In this document: piece after piece, positions 14,351-26,133 of the stretch
How the letters are laid out: every line of letters begins with the position of its first letter
Position numbering within the stretch: the stretch's first letter is position 1
Source of the DNA: Climacteris rufus
Lineage: Eukaryota > Chordata > Aves > Passeriformes > Climacteridae
DNA length: 64,000 nucleotides
Assembly (NCBI GenBank): GCA_013398175.1
Contig: VZRZ01002544.1
Coordinates: forward strand, 434,065-498,064
Reading direction: 5' to 3'
Program-made: the position numbers and the translations under genes
Notes under the pieces: model-generated
What the model was told of the DNA's origin: nothing
What the model saw: the letters and a program-made list of their open reading frames with translations, nothing else
The model's database searches: none

Positions 14351-14366
14351 GAACTCAGCACGGGGA

Positions 14367-15917
14367 TTATACAGTAGTCACTGACAGGAAGGAATTGTAC
14401 ACCCGCGTGCCGTCCGGCGACTTTGTTCCATGGGTTAGCAGTTCTTGGATTGTCATCCAATTGTCAAATATTTTTTTATTCCTCTTCTTCATCATTTTTT
14501 TGTGGCTCAGTTCAATGATGTTCATCTCTTTCTTCTCTTCTGCACCTTGCTGTTCCTTTAAGCACTCTAACCTGCTCTGCATCATGAACTCCCGCCGCCT
14601 CCTCTGCTCCTTGGCTTTCACCAAGTGCTGCTTCCTCTCCTCCTTGCTCCAGTACCGGCCCATCTTCATCTCGCTGATGGCATCGTCATCCGTGGTCATC
14701 CCGCTGCGCTCCTCCTTGATCTTGATGGCCCTTTCCCTCAGCAGCCTGTCCCTCACCGGCCTCTTGGTGATGTAGCGCGTGCCGTCGCTCCTGACCTTCA
14801 CCTTCCACTCCATCCTGGGCTCGCTCTGGCCCGAGGCCAAGTCCTTGCACATGCTCACCAGGCTCATCTGGCTCTGCGCGTATTCCACGGCGGATTTCTG
14901 CTGGATCAGCTGCATGTAGCTCTGGTAGTGCTGCGCGTGGGCAGGGATGTGGGCGTGTTTGTAGGGAGAGTGGCGGTAGGGGGACACGTAGGAGCCGCCG
15001 GCTTTCTGACCGTGAGTGGGGCTTTTGCTGCCATCGCCGCCTTTCCTCTCCTTGCTCTCCAGCTGCTTGCCAGGCTCGGGATCTTTAGGGGAGGCGTGGC
15101 ACTTGCCAGCGCTGGCTTCGTGGCCTTCTGAGCCGGCAAACAAATTCTTCTGGGACGCGCTGTAGGCCGCTGCCGCCTCGTTAGCCGGGCAGTTGACGCC
15201 TTCCGCGGTTCTGCGCAGGGAGTTGTCCGGGGAGATCTCCAGCGTCAGCGGGGTGCTGCGGCAGCTCTCGCCCGTGTTGTAGGCGCTGGAGCTGTCCTTG
15301 TCGGACTTCTCGGGCAGCTCGGTGATGTCGGACAGCTCGTGCCTGCGCGCGTCGATGCTCGTGTTGTAGTTCCGGAAGCCGCTGTTGTGCAGCATCCAGG
15401 GCTCCCGGTACTGCTCCTTCAGCTGCTGCATTTTGTGGGCCCGCACGATGTTCAGGCACTCCAGCTCGATGTTGCGCAGCTCCTCGTTGAGCATCTCCAG
15501 CTCTCTGTCCACGCTCTCCTGGTCGCTTTTGCTCATCTCCAGTGTGCTGTTGTGGTAATACAGACTGTAGGGGCCGGCGGACTTCACCTGGCACTTCAGC
15601 TCCAGCAGCTCCCGGAACCGCTCGCACTCGTCCACGGGGATGCCGAGGAAGTCGACGTCGGTGCAGTCGGCCGAGATGAAGGACTCGTTGCTGAACTGCA
15701 TGTCCCCGCTTCCCAGGGTGTCGTGGCTGTAGGTCAGCTGCTTCTGGCTGCCCAAGGTGTTGGAGGAGGTGGTGTGGTCGTCCCCGTTGTTTTCCTGCTC
15801 GGAGCTCTCGTCGTTGCGGGTGCTGTCGTCCGTGCGCCCCACGCCGCTGTCCTTCTCGTGCTGGTTGGACAGAATAGTGGCCGTGTCTGTGGTGCCTCCG
15901 TCCTCCTCGTGCTTCTT
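14367..15917 (-). CDS. PDZRN3: PDZRN3 terminal coding exon (C-terminal 516 residues and stop)
   Basis: The exon opens after a pyrimidine-rich acceptor ending gttgtcag, in phase 0, with KKHEEDGG, and reads 516 codons to a TAA stop at 14369-14367. It starts with a Ser/Thr/Asp/Glu-rich stretch. Then come a segment around DECERFRELLELKCQVK, a strongly heptad-like helix (ESVDRELEMLNEELRNIELE, about residues 398-434 of the 780-residue short isoform), a Ser/Pro-rich spacer, and a highly basic final 150 residues starting PRMEWKVK. This tail is the LNX3-type homology region shared by PDZRN3 and PDZRN4. The last residues, VTTV, fit a class I PDZ ligand (Thr at -2, Val at 0). The central spacer (after LRRTAEG, up to SPYKHAHIP) is the least conserved part compared with mammals as I remember them. 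The exon is far richer in GC and CpG than its flanks, which is why long antisense open frames overlap it; these are shadows. Confidence 0.97.
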   Translation of the reverse strand, partial: KKHEEDGGTTDTATILSNQHEKDSGVGRTDDSTRNDESSEQENNGDDHTTSSNTLGSQKQLTYSHDTLGSGDMQFSNESFISADCTDVDFLGIPVDECERFRELLELKCQVKSAGPYSLYYHNSTLEMSKSDQESVDRELEMLNEELRNIELECLNIVRAHKMQQLKEQYREPWMLHNSGFRNYNTSIDARRHELSDITELPEKSDKDSSSAYNTGESCRSTPLTLEISPDNSLRRTAEGVNCPANEAAAAYSASQKNLFAGSEGHEASAGKCHASPKDPEPGKQLESKERKGGDGSKSPTHGQKAGGSYVSPYRHSPYKHAHIPAHAQHYQSYMQLIQQKSAVEYAQSQMSLVSMCKDLASGQSEPRMEWKVKVRSDGTRYITKRPVRDRLLRERAIKIKEERSGMTTDDDAISEMKMGRYWSKEERKQHLVKAKEQRRRREFMMQSRLECLKEQQGAEEKKEMNIIELSHKKMMKKRNKKIFDNWMTIQELLTHGTKSPDGTRVYNSFLSVTTV

Positions 15918-16825
15918 CTGACAACAAAAACAACAGGACAGAAAGGAAAATTATTGCAAGGACATGAACTACTTCAGTGTGCTTATTTTTTAATAGTTCT
16001 CTTAATTTGTCAGTTTTTACATTTTCTGCGTCTAGTGTGGAAAGGGTATTATTAAGAACTCTCAGAAATCGTGTCCTTTTCAGAAGAACCTGAGGTCTGA
16101 GTTCCAGATATGTACAAATAGTGGTAGAAGTCACATTTTCAAAATGTTTCTTCTCCCACTTAGGTGCACAATAACATCCACTTCTACTGCAGTGCTGAAG
16201 TGAGAGCATGTCTCCTCCAAAAATGTGAGTCCCACAGAGGATGCAGAGTTTTAGAAACCTCAGAAAAACAATCTAGACAAAAACTGAGAAGCTGCTTAAA
16301 AACTTGTATGATTGTTTTAATCATGGCAGAATACATGGGGGAATACAGGCCAAAATCTGTGGCCTTGCACAGACTTTGCTATGTAAAAACTTTTTACTGT
16401 GTAAAAACTTCTTCTTTGCCTTTTTCCCTTTACACAGACCTTACTTCAGTCATTTGCCTGAATTCTCCTTTTGGGTTTTCAGGTTTTGGAAGGCTGTTTT
16501 CAGTCACATCAAATAGGAGATTCTGTAAGTCTCTCTGCCTGCTCTATTCACCATACACCAAGTACTTCTCTCAGTGACCACAGGGAATTTCCAAGAATTT
16601 TGATCTTGTTGTTGTAAGGGGCAAAGCACACAAGATACTATTTTAAAACATTCTGGTCCCCAAGATGAAGTTGTGGATAGTCATGTAATATCTTGATTTT
16701 ACAGAAAGTCCTTTTGCCTTGATCTTAGTGTCACTTGAGACACCAAGTTTATTCAGCCAAGCTCAGTATTGGAATATTGAGTGCAGTGGCTAGTTTGACA
16801 GCCTTGCACACCAGAAGGGCAGTAC
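15918..16825 (-). other. Last PDZRN3 intron (908 bases)
   Basis: Bounded by gtactg and gttgtcag. Nothing but AT-rich intronic sequence was seen. A long minus-strand frame that runs into this intron from the terminal exon is a shadow in the wrong frame. Confidence 0.85.
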
Positions 16826-16942
16826 CTGCTGAAGCATGCTGGCAGTAAATTGCATTGCCTGGTGGTGCTGTTCCTCTAACATGTCCATGTGCAAGTCATC
16901 CAGAAAATCGTTTCTGTCATCATCCATCCATCCTTCATCCAG
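16826..16942 (-). CDS. PDZRN3: PDZRN3 coding exon: acidic helix after PDZ2
   Basis: A 117-base exon in phase 0/0 encoding 39 residues, from LDEGWMDDDRNDFLDD to FTASMLQQ. The acceptor is ctcttttcacatag and the donor is CAG|gtactg. The peptide is acidic and then amphipathic helical (DDLHMDMLEEQHHQAMQF), linking PDZ2 to the long C-terminal region. It agrees almost residue for residue with mammalian PDZRN3 at this position as I recall it. It joins in frame to KKHEED of the terminal exon. No known catalytic role; a linker or protein-binding helix is likely. Confidence 0.95.
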
Positions 16943-18019
16943 CTATGTGAAAAGAGAGGGGAAAAAAACAAACCAATTGTTGTCAAAAGAATGAAGACTG
17001 ACACAAATTATAGTTTTTCTTTGTGGACAGTGGTTGGGAAATCTCAGGAGATTCCTTCCAGTGACAGTGCTTCCGTGTCCTGGGAAGGAGCCTGTCCTTA
17101 TGCTAAGTGTGGGTATTGACTGGGCTCCCTCCTCCCACAGCTGCCTCCATCTCCAGCAGCAGGGTTTTATCTTCAACAGCCCTTTGCATATGAAAAAACT
17201 CCAGCCTTTTCATCCATGGAAATACTTATAAGAGTTGGGGCAGTTTTGGTTTGTGCACAACTTGATTAGGATGTATAAACATACTCCAGAGCCCAAAGCC
17301 TGAACACACCACTTGTGAGGCAGCATGAAGGGCCAGAAGGAAAATCTGACTGAGGTCTGTAGGACATTTTTATTCCCATTCCCGATTATCCCCACGGGAA
17401 AGATCAGCAGTGTCCAGGCTAAGAGGACAGTGCTGATCCTGACCCTGTGTCTCCAGGTGCACTGGCAAGGGCTGCTCTCCAAGCAGCAGGAGCAGAGACA
17501 GATCAAACAATGGTGCTCCCGGCTGCGTGTTCAACACCTTTGTTGTGCTAATCCCTGCTCTACAAAGGGATCTGGTTCAACCTTTCATTACAGCTGAGGA
17601 GGCTCCTTGACAGTATTCAACTACTTTAAGAGATGGTGTATGGAGGGCTAAATAATAGGTGTTTTAATGAATGAATAATCAATAGCTTATAGGAATTAGA
17701 GTTCAGTATGTTCTTCAAAACTGTGGCTCAAAACCATCCATAATTCCTTGCACTGATGTTTGTAATAGCACTGCAGCACATATAAATCACCAAATGTCTT
17801 AGAAATTGAACTTTAATATAAAATATGTATGTAAGTGCCATGACTGCTGAATTCCATTATTTTAGAACATACATATATATGTGCAGTCAAACTGTATAAT
17901 ATGGGTTTAGGCAGATTTGGTAGATTTAGCCAGGTTAAACTCTTGGAAAGAACTGCTTTCTACAAAGCAGCAATTGTTTTAATTAAGACTCAAGTGAGGG
18001 TTTTTTGTTGCTACTGTAC
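16943..18019 (-). other. PDZRN3 intron (1077 bases)
   Basis: Bounded by gtacag and the acceptor cacatag. No repeat or RNA gene was recognised inside. Short open frames are without domain content. Confidence 0.85.
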
Positions 18020-18121
18020 CTGAATTTCTGGTCTCGCCACAAGTAAGGAGATATTCTTGCTCTCCTCACTGGTGAGAAGTGCCACAGCTTCCTCTCGGTT
18101 CTGCACCTCAATGCCATTGAT
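18020..18121 (-). CDS. PDZRN3: PDZRN3 coding exon: C-terminal third of PDZ2
   Basis: A 102-base, 34-codon exon in phase 0/0 reading INGIEVQNREEAVALLTSEE and on to LLVARPEIQ. The acceptor is tttctttaaag and the donor is CAG|gtacag. It supplies the 'ING-x-x-V' strand, the alpha-B helix (REEAVALLTSEE), which forms one wall of the ligand groove, and the final beta strand (ISLLVARPE) of PDZ2. It follows the IIQ at the end of the preceding exon, giving the typical PDZ 'D-R-I-I-Q-I-N-G' run across the splice junction. Confidence 0.96.
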
Positions 18122-18370
18122 CTTTAAAGAAAAAACAACACAAGGAAGTGTTTTCATAGTGATACCTGGACGCTGCTGTGCCGAGCTCTGGGGAACTGCT
18201 TGGCTGCCTGGATCCATGTGCACATCCCCACCCGTGTGCAGGGAAGTGCTGGCCAAGGGTGTTGGTTTGGAGGTGGGATGCTGTTCCACCCCCCTGCATG
18301 GCAGGTCCAGAGCCTTGTCAGGAGGGGGATTTCTGGGATTTGGGAGACTTGGAGCGCTTCCCACACGTAC

Positions 18371-18433
18371 CTGGATGATGCGATCCCCTTCCCGGAGCCG
18401 CCCGTCTTTGGCAGCGATGCTGTTGGGGTCAAT
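18371..18433 (-). CDS. PDZRN3: PDZRN3 coding micro-exon: middle of PDZ2
   Basis: A 63-base exon of 21 codons, phase 0/0: IDPNSIAAKDGRLREGDRII plus Gln. The acceptor is tcttttgcag and the donor is CAG|gtacgt. It encodes the PDZ2 segment with the short alpha-A helix (SIAAKDGRL) and the canonical 'L-R-E-G-D-R-I' turn before strand beta-D/E. It lies only 249 bases from the next exon, the shortest intron of the visible gene. Being a multiple of three, it could be skipped without a frameshift, but skipping would destroy PDZ2; nothing here shows that this happens. Confidence 0.95.
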
Positions 18434-19012
18434 CTGCAAAAGAAAGAGAACTCTGAGTGCTCTGCTGCTTTGGGAGCTCAGTATTTGATTCCCCTTGCTT
18501 CCTAAGTGGTGCATTTTCATGGAAGATTTTAGGTTTACTTATGAGCTTCTTTCCCCAAAATGCTGCAATTAATTTGAAATGTATCTGCAAGGTAAAAAGT
18601 TGATGTATAAAATGCTACTTATGGAAGGAGGCAAAGAGAGACAAATGGGCCCCAAATATTTGCAAATAAAAATGTGTGGGGTTTTTTTTAATCATTTATA
18701 CTGTTTCTGGAATAATCAAGAACAAAAATTCAAGAGGGAATATGTGAAAATACTTTGAAGCCATCCTCTGAAATAGAAGGTCAAGACTGAATTGGGGAAA
18801 AATGAACACTAAATATTAATATAACAAAGTTTGACTCCAGTGGGAGCAGGACTGCACTCAGTTTGGAGAAAAGGAAAATAATTAGATTTCTTCCAATTAC
18901 TGCATTTTGGCTGTTTGTCCAACATGGTACAAACAGAAGACAAATGTCTGAACTGCCCAACAATGCAGTTAAAAAGATAAATTGTATCTTATGGAAATCA
19001 GCTCAATCTTAC
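18434..19012 (-). other. PDZRN3 intron (579 bases)
   Basis: Bounded by gtaaga and tcttttgcag. AT-rich, with nothing else seen. Confidence 0.85.
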
Positions 19013-19111
19013 CTCACTCACATAAATACCCATGTCATCTTCATCATCTGTCCTGTAACAGACAGTGAGGCCAAGCTTGTCCTGGCTGTTCACTCGATGT
19101 AAATCCACTTC
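19013..19111 (-). CDS. PDZRN3: PDZRN3 coding exon: start of PDZ2 with the carboxylate-binding loop
   Basis: A 99-base, 33-codon exon in phase 0/0: EVDLHRVNSQDKLGLTVCYR, then TDDEDDMGIYVSE. The acceptor is tttaacctcag and the donor is GAG|gtaaga. It holds strand beta-A and the PDZ carboxylate-binding loop as KLGLTV, where LGLT replaces the more usual GLGF, followed by the acidic beta-B/beta-C loop and the IYVSE strand. The LGLT form is what I expect in PDZRN3/4 PDZ2. It joins to IDPNSIAA in the next exon. Two small differences from mammals as I recall them are His for Tyr in VDLHR and Met/Val for Ile/Ile in DMGIYVSE. Confidence 0.95.
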
Positions 19112-22100
19112 CTGAGGTTAAAAAAAAAAAGGAAAATACATTGTCAGTGAGACACCAGTGACTGATGGAAGCAATTTTTCAAATGCAATGAAAATATTTT
19201 GCTTAAGTGATATAGTGGATCTCTTTTCATTTCACTTGTAGACGAGGTTAACTTACTGAGCAAAACGTGATTATATGCAGACAATCAATGCCTGGGACGT
19301 TTTTGACCCTTCAATCAATATGAAGTCATTTTGAAAATAGACCTTTTATTGATCTTAAGGAAGAAAAATTACCTATATTTCATGGAGTGGTAAGAACTCA
19401 AAGGCTAAAATACTTATAAAGTATGATTTCAATATTTGTCACAGCTGATATATATTTCCTTATAAGCAGGGAAATTCTCTGGCTTTTCAGAGAAAATTAT
19501 AATACTCCATTACATTAAATTGTATAATTTTCACGAAATTATCTAATAAATTTCTCAAAAGTCTGACTGAAGATCAATATATTGTCAGCAAAGCATTTGG
19601 TATTGGTAATAGAAATATAATAAGCACTTTAATATCTTGCCAGTGTTTGGTTTCAGCAGGTCATGGTACTCTTGTTAGTCTTGGAGATACTTAAACAATC
19701 TTAAAAATGTATGTTCTTCCTCTCTTTTTTTTTTTTTCCCACGAGGCATTCCTGTGTTTTAGTTTTTTTTTTTCTGTGTTTGCTGCTGCTGTGTGGCATT
19801 GGTTGGTAGGAAGGGTTGTAGGATCCATGGAGATACCCCCAGGCTGTGGGATGTTCCTGGCTGGTGAGCATCCCTGTGGCACCTTTCAGTGCTGCCTTCT
19901 TGCTTCTCAGGGACATCCTGGGAGTTTAATGTGTGCAACCAACTTCTTGTGACTGCTGTGTTGGTCCTGAGGATGCTGCTGTGGGGAGGAAAGATGTGTC
20001 CTGCTATGAAGGGGAAAAGGGGGAGCAGCCCAAGGGACCCAGGGAGATCCAAGGGCTGTCCCAGCCCCAGGGCAGACCCTGCGCCGTGTTTGTGCTTGGA
20101 CTTGTCACTCCAGGAAAAGTCCTGATGTCACAGCTCCTTATTTCTGAAATCTCTGTTGCTGTGCCATTTGGAAGGGGCAAGACAATAAAACAAGCTGATA
20201 TGAATAATTTATTGGTGCGTCTACATGACAGCTGCCAAGATCAGCAATCTCATGTTATTTACTTGTCAACATGTGTAATTTCTTTTTTTTTTTCCCTGAA
20301 GAAGCGTAGCTGTAAATGTCAGTGACATTTCAGCTGGTATTTAAGTGGTTTCAATCAATAGTATCCATGGTGAACTGCTGTGCTTTTTTCCCCCTTTTGT
20401 TGCTTCAAGGTTTGAACACAATGCTTTAATAGTGGGTTTTTTTCAGATTGCTAAAGCTTTGGAGCTTTCTAGAGAGGAGACAGATTCTTCAGAAGAAGAG
20501 ACAAAGTGGATTCAGTTCTGATCTCAGCTGATCCTCAGGAATGCCACTGCAGTCAATGTGCTCATCCTGAATTTAATCATTGTGTGAACTGGGGATGAGG
20601 TGGGAATTTGTGCACTGGGCCTAATTCAGGCCTAGAACAATTCCCATATTCCCTGCACACTTTAACAAAAAGTTTTCCTTGTCTTCAGGAACATTTTAAT
20701 ATACTTTACTGATTTGAAAATGGTGTCAAGAAACTGATTCTTGTCATACTGACAGTGAAAAAAATATATGTAATGCTAAAAAGCTCCCCACATAAAAACC
20801 CCCCCAAAAAATATGGTGACTCATTGTTTAAGTAGATCCTGTGTAACCACAAACACTTGGAGTGGAAGGAAAGGAGGGAACAAGCTATTAGTTTCCTTCT
20901 TATTTGCCACATATTTTGACTAACAATAGGTACAACAGTGTACTACTATAAAGGGTGTAATTATTAAAAATAAAGTCTGAGTTTATAGTGTACCATCCAA
21001 GATGTCTCCTGTAATATACTGGAAGGTAATACATAATCTGGTAAATTAAATAATATATATTTTGAAAGGAAAAGAAATACCTGTTCTTTAAAAACACACT
21101 CAGAAATAAAGCAGAAAAAAATCTAAAGCAAAAAAAACCTTATAGAGCAGGTGTTTAGAACCTGAATTTTTATGAGTAATTAGTTGACAGACTTACTCTT
21201 GGGTACAATCCCTCTAGTCCTTGGTAGGAATAGAGTAAGTGGATTTCAAACTACCCAAATATGTTAATTTTCTGAACTTAAACATAGGAACAGCTGCTTT
21301 CTATGGGTCTTTGCATCAGTGAAGTTTTAATATAATCATAAAGGTTTGAAATATTTGGGAGATAAAAGTGTGTAATTCCAGTTGGAGTTGAAGAATCAAC
21401 ACCAGAGCCTTCAAAGCAAAGGTTATTTTCCATATTCAGAGGCAAGTCTGTGTAATGCAGAGATACATGAAAGGGGAAAATAGAAAACTGGCACCTGCAA
21501 GTACAGGTATTATGGCAGCTTGAATAATTGTACCAGGAATTAATTAAACAGAGGAATTAATATGGGCCTAGAGAACTCTGAAAGTGTAAGTTCCTGTGTT
21601 TGCAGTGCCCCAGGACTTGCCATTTCTTACAGTTCAGTCTCAAGGGCTGCATTCCTGGGCAGTGGGAGACTCTGAGGTTATTCCACACCTGCTCTGGATG
21701 CACAGAAAGCAGCTGGCAGGCAGAGCTGGTACCCACACAGTGAGGGAATGGCAGGGCTGGGTTAATGTGATAAATGTTACCATTTCTTCTATGAGAATTT
21801 TTACACTCACAGATAATTCAAATCTGCTTCTTCAGATCAGGTAGAAGTGACATTTTGAGAGATGTTCAAAGGAGAATTTGGATGCTCTTTCAAAATAGTC
21901 TGTGCAAGAGAAGTGTCTGAAAGATTATTGGCTCCACATCAAATGTAGAGCCAAGGAGGGCTCAAAGAGCTGGTTGCCAAAATCCATATGGCATTTGTAG
22001 CAAGACAAGAAGAAATGAACATATGCCCTATGACATTATACCTGCAAGCACTCATAATAATGAATTAGGAGCAAGTGATAATAGTAAATTAACCTCTATA

Positions 22101-25100
22101 AGCTCAGAAGATCCTTCATTTGCAGAGGATTATTGAATTATTGTACTGCTGATTTAGAGTTATGGCCTGCCTGCAAATTTATAAAAAAAAGTCCTTTCTG
22201 TACCAAGACAGAAATGAGCAGTAGAAATCTGAAATGACAGCAATGGGTAAAAATAGTTCAGTCACTCACAAAGCCTCATCCACAGCTTGCATGAGAAGTG
22301 CTCTGTCCTTCTCCCTCTCCCTGTAAGATGTGGTGGGTTTTTTTCTGTGCTGACCTCTGACATACCTGACCAGCAGGATCCCCTTTTTTGCTATTCCATT
22401 AATAGGCTTCATACAGAGAAGAATGTCAGGGAAATAAATATAAAGAACTATCTCCTTTTATACTGCACGAGGCCTTTTTGCTGCTTTTTGGCAACTGACC
22501 CTGGTACAGCAGGAGGAAAAATCTTGTTCATGCTGTCTTGAACCAAAGAAAGTAATATTTACATTTATATTTTCACATTAATGTGGTTTTCAACACAGGT
22601 AAAAGGAAAAAAAAACCCACCTCTTTGCTTTTCAGAGAACAAAATGTTATAAATCAGGTTTTCTTTCTGAAATTCTTTGCTCTAGAGAAGTAAAAATCTA
22701 CCTGGAGGTTTCTGTGCCAGCCCAGCTCTGTGATGATAATTCTGTGACAGACCACAGAGACTGGACCATCTCCATTCACCAGTGGTGCTGGGGAAGGCTG
22801 AAGAAAAGTGTTTCTCACCCTGATGAAAAGAGGTTTGGGATGCCTAAGTGAGATAACTTGGAGGATGGCCAGGCTCTGTGCCAAGCAGATGGGCAGTGGT
22901 CCATGATTCAGACCCTTCTCACGAGGCCAGGCTGGAACCCTCCTGAGAGCCAAGGGAGGACAACCTTTCAGGGCTGGCTTGTGAGCCAGATGAAATGTTT
23001 TACCACTTTTGCATTTGTTCCAAACAGAGAACATACAAATATTTGTCTTAGAAAGTACAGCTGTGAAGCTTTTTAAACCTTTACATATTCAATCACTGCC
23101 TGAAGCGGGGCTGCTCAGGCTGGAGCTCTTTGTATTCAGAGACACAGCGATGCCTTGAGAAGCTCCTGATCAGTGCAACTCCCTGCAGAGCTGCAGTTTT
23201 CATAGAGAAGAAATATATTCACATAAAAGATGCTTTGAAATGCTTTACAAACCAGGATGGAATAAAAATTGCAGAGAGCCTGTGATGGAGCCTACCAATT
23301 CTCATGTTCAGGGAGTTCAGAGAGTTGCCTCTCTCCTCCCCTCCCTTGCAAACAGATTATTAGAGAAATAAAAGAAAAGTTTCAACCAAAGCAGCAAAGT
23401 GTAGCAAAGGGGAGAGCTTGAAACCTTGTTACTCAGCTTTTATTCGTGGTATCCTAAAAAGAAGTGAAGTAATAATTTCAGATTTTGAAGCACAGATTTT
23501 GGTGCTTGGTGTCTTCATTTTTTGCTGATCAGCTGCTGTGGCTTCATGATGGGAATATTGGGAGCTGTGCACTGGGTGGGCAAAAAGCTCTTTGATTGAA
23601 TCTGTTGTCCCTCTTCAGTCTTTTGACAGAAATGCTTCATTTCTGTCCAAGCCTGAGTGAGAGCATCAGAGGAAAATTTCTGAGCAGTAGCAAACACTTC
23701 CTGTAGTTTTCATCTCCAAGCTTTACTGACTCTCAACGAACCATTCAGTTGTGTTCAGTTCTTTTCTTGGAAAGAAAGACCTACATAGAAGTTGCATATT
23801 GGAAAGGGTGAAGACAGAAAGTCAAATGGGAGGGAACAAGCTCCTTTTTGATGCAGAATGTTCTCCTTTGTAATGTGAGAAAGTTCCACTGAGAGAGCCC
23901 TGGCTTGGGCTGTGTCTGACAGCTGGACAGACTTGTTTGAATAAACATATTAATGCATAACACTGCTGGGGAATCCTGGAGTGACATTATTCTTCCTTTA
24001 TGAGCCTGAAATGACTTCTAGCTGGGCCTCTGTGAAGAATGAATGTACTTTTAATTTATAATAAAATAGGAGTTTGCAATGTAGTTCCTCTTTACTTGTG
24101 GCATGTAAACTTCAAGAGAAAAGAAATGGTATTTATTTATTTTTGCAGTAGAGAATATATAGCAGTTACCTCTGAGTCATCAATTTTAAGATAAATGTTG
24201 AGAGATAAAACTGAGAATACAATTTTGGCATCTCAGCAATACTGCCAGCATAAATTCCTTCCTATGGATATTTACATTGGAAGCTTGTTGCGAACTTGGC
24301 TATTTCACCTTTTTTGTCTTGTTTACTTGTTACAAATCACTAACCAGTCAGTTATAGACCATAAAAGTTTAGATGAGGAGCTTCTGATTTAAATTCAAAG
24401 CACATTTTATAGACACAGAAACCCAGAAGGCTGACTTGATGGCTTTCTTACTTTCGACATTCCTGCTGCAGTCAATGAAACAGTGCCTTTGTGGTCTTTT
24501 AAAACATATCTATCAAAAGGCAAACAAAAAAGCAACCAGCCAGTTGAGTCCCTGTTAGCACTTTGACCTTACCATTGATCATAGTCTTTACAATTTGAGC
24601 AGGAATCTTTAGTGGTTTTTAAGAAATACTATTAGGCTACAGAGAGTTTTCTAATGTTCATCTCCCTGTGTTACTGAGCTGATCACCTTTTGCCATCAAG
24701 TACTATATCAATGTCAAAGTTATTAATGTTGTGGTTTAAGGCATATTAACGTTTGGCTACTGGAGTGTGTGTGTTTAAACTGTTTTCAGCTCAACTGGTT
24801 GGCCTCCTAATGGAAGTATTATAATTTATCCACAATATTAGATTTCCTAAAAAGTAGATTTTGGAAAGATACTGGCAGAAAACACTGATTTGTTCTACAT
24901 TTTCCTTTGAGACTGAAATCTATATTGTATTTGTTTTTATTTAAGGAAAAAAAAGGCCATTGTTTGAAAAGTAAGGCCTTGAAGTCTGCTAAGTAGCAGT
25001 GGTTTTACTGGCACTTTGATTTTATCCTGCCTTTGATTTACGTTTGTATGCAGAGATGAATTGCTACCAGAGCTGCAGAATTTGAGAACAGCTCACAAAC

Positions 25101-26133
25101 TTTTTATGAGGTTTTAGTCCTTGATCCTGCAAACACTTTTATAGAAGGAAACAACTCCATGCACATAGAACGACTGAACTCTGCTCCCACTGAAGCTTTT
25201 GATAAATCTACCACTGATTTAAGCAGAGCTTCAGGCAGGTCAGCACTGCTTGTTTTGACAAATAGGTATTAGCAGGACCAGGATCTAAGAAATGAGAAGT
25301 GCAAGCCAGATAAGGGTACAAACTATTCTCTTACTGATAATCTTGGATGGATCAGCTGGGTCAGACATTGCTGGCAGTATCTAGAATTATTGGGATACTT
25401 TACTGCTATTTATGACAAACAATTAAAAACACTTCACTGGGTCAGTACTGCTTAAGTACCTCACAGAACTAAACCCCACAATTTATGTGCTGCACTCTGA
25501 ATGGCTGGGAGCAGGTTATTACAATTAAAAATGAGAAAACTGAAGAACTTCTGATGGGATATACAAGTACTAAAAACCAAAAGTGATTTCTAAAGATTTG
25601 GCAGAGAAATTGACTTGCATACCTTCATGACTGGTTCAACTTTTATTATCTGTAATTTCATATGTATACATATGTCACTTTTAAGTAATGAAAAAGGGAG
25701 GAACAGCTTAGAATAACGGCAGATCTATCCTGGCCTTGTCTTATAAACTTAACATACTTCTAAACTGTATGATCAAGAACATCTGTTTCTCAGATGGGGA
25801 ATATTTAAGGGAAACTCACACATTTTTACTGTGGTTATGTGGAACAGGTCCTCAGCAGAGCCTTTCAGATTTTCAGAAAGCCTAAATCAGCATACTTAAG
25901 CAGAATTTAATTAAAGCAATCAATGACTTCATTATTTATGTTAATTTGTTAGCTGAAAATCATCAGTCCCTAGCTCACAGTTCAATGAACTGATAAAGGT
26001 ATCAGCAACTAGTGAACAATGTTATCACAAATATCTGCTTTGAAAAGTCTTTTTGCTTTAGGCACAATACAAGGAACCTTGAGGTGCATGTGTTAAACTC
26101 ACAGTAAATGAAATAGTTACTCAGATTAAATAC
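19112..26133 (-). other. PDZRN3 intron (7022 bases)
   Basis: Bounded by the weak donor gtattt and the acceptor acctcag. It contains T-rich runs near 19725-19737 and 20282-20293. No CR1 copy, RNA gene or coding exon was recognised in it. Confidence 0.8.

Larger units (their letters stand above)
13500..14366 (-). other. PDZRN3: 3' UTR of PDZRN3
   Basis: About 865 bases from the TAA stop to the AATAAA signal region, AT-rich and without open frames. The length is close to that of the mammalian PDZRN3 3' UTR as I recall it. The left boundary is estimated from the polyadenylation signal. The tract holds a Pumilio-type UGUACAUA close to the stop and several A/T-rich runs. Confidence 0.65.

Noticed and set aside
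14625..15131. Plus-strand 168-codon frame opposite the terminal exon
   Set aside because: Same reason: a His/Leu/Ala-rich shadow of PDZRN3 coding DNA.
15339..16055. Plus-strand 238-codon frame opposite the terminal exon
   Set aside because: It is antisense to well-supported PDZRN3 coding sequence. The Val/Ala/Leu-rich content is what GC-rich exons give on the other strand.
15181..16209. Minus-strand 342-codon frame across the last intron and terminal exon
   Set aside because: Wrong frame relative to PDZRN3 and reads straight through the acceptor at 15918. Its Arg/Gly/His-rich text is a frame shadow.
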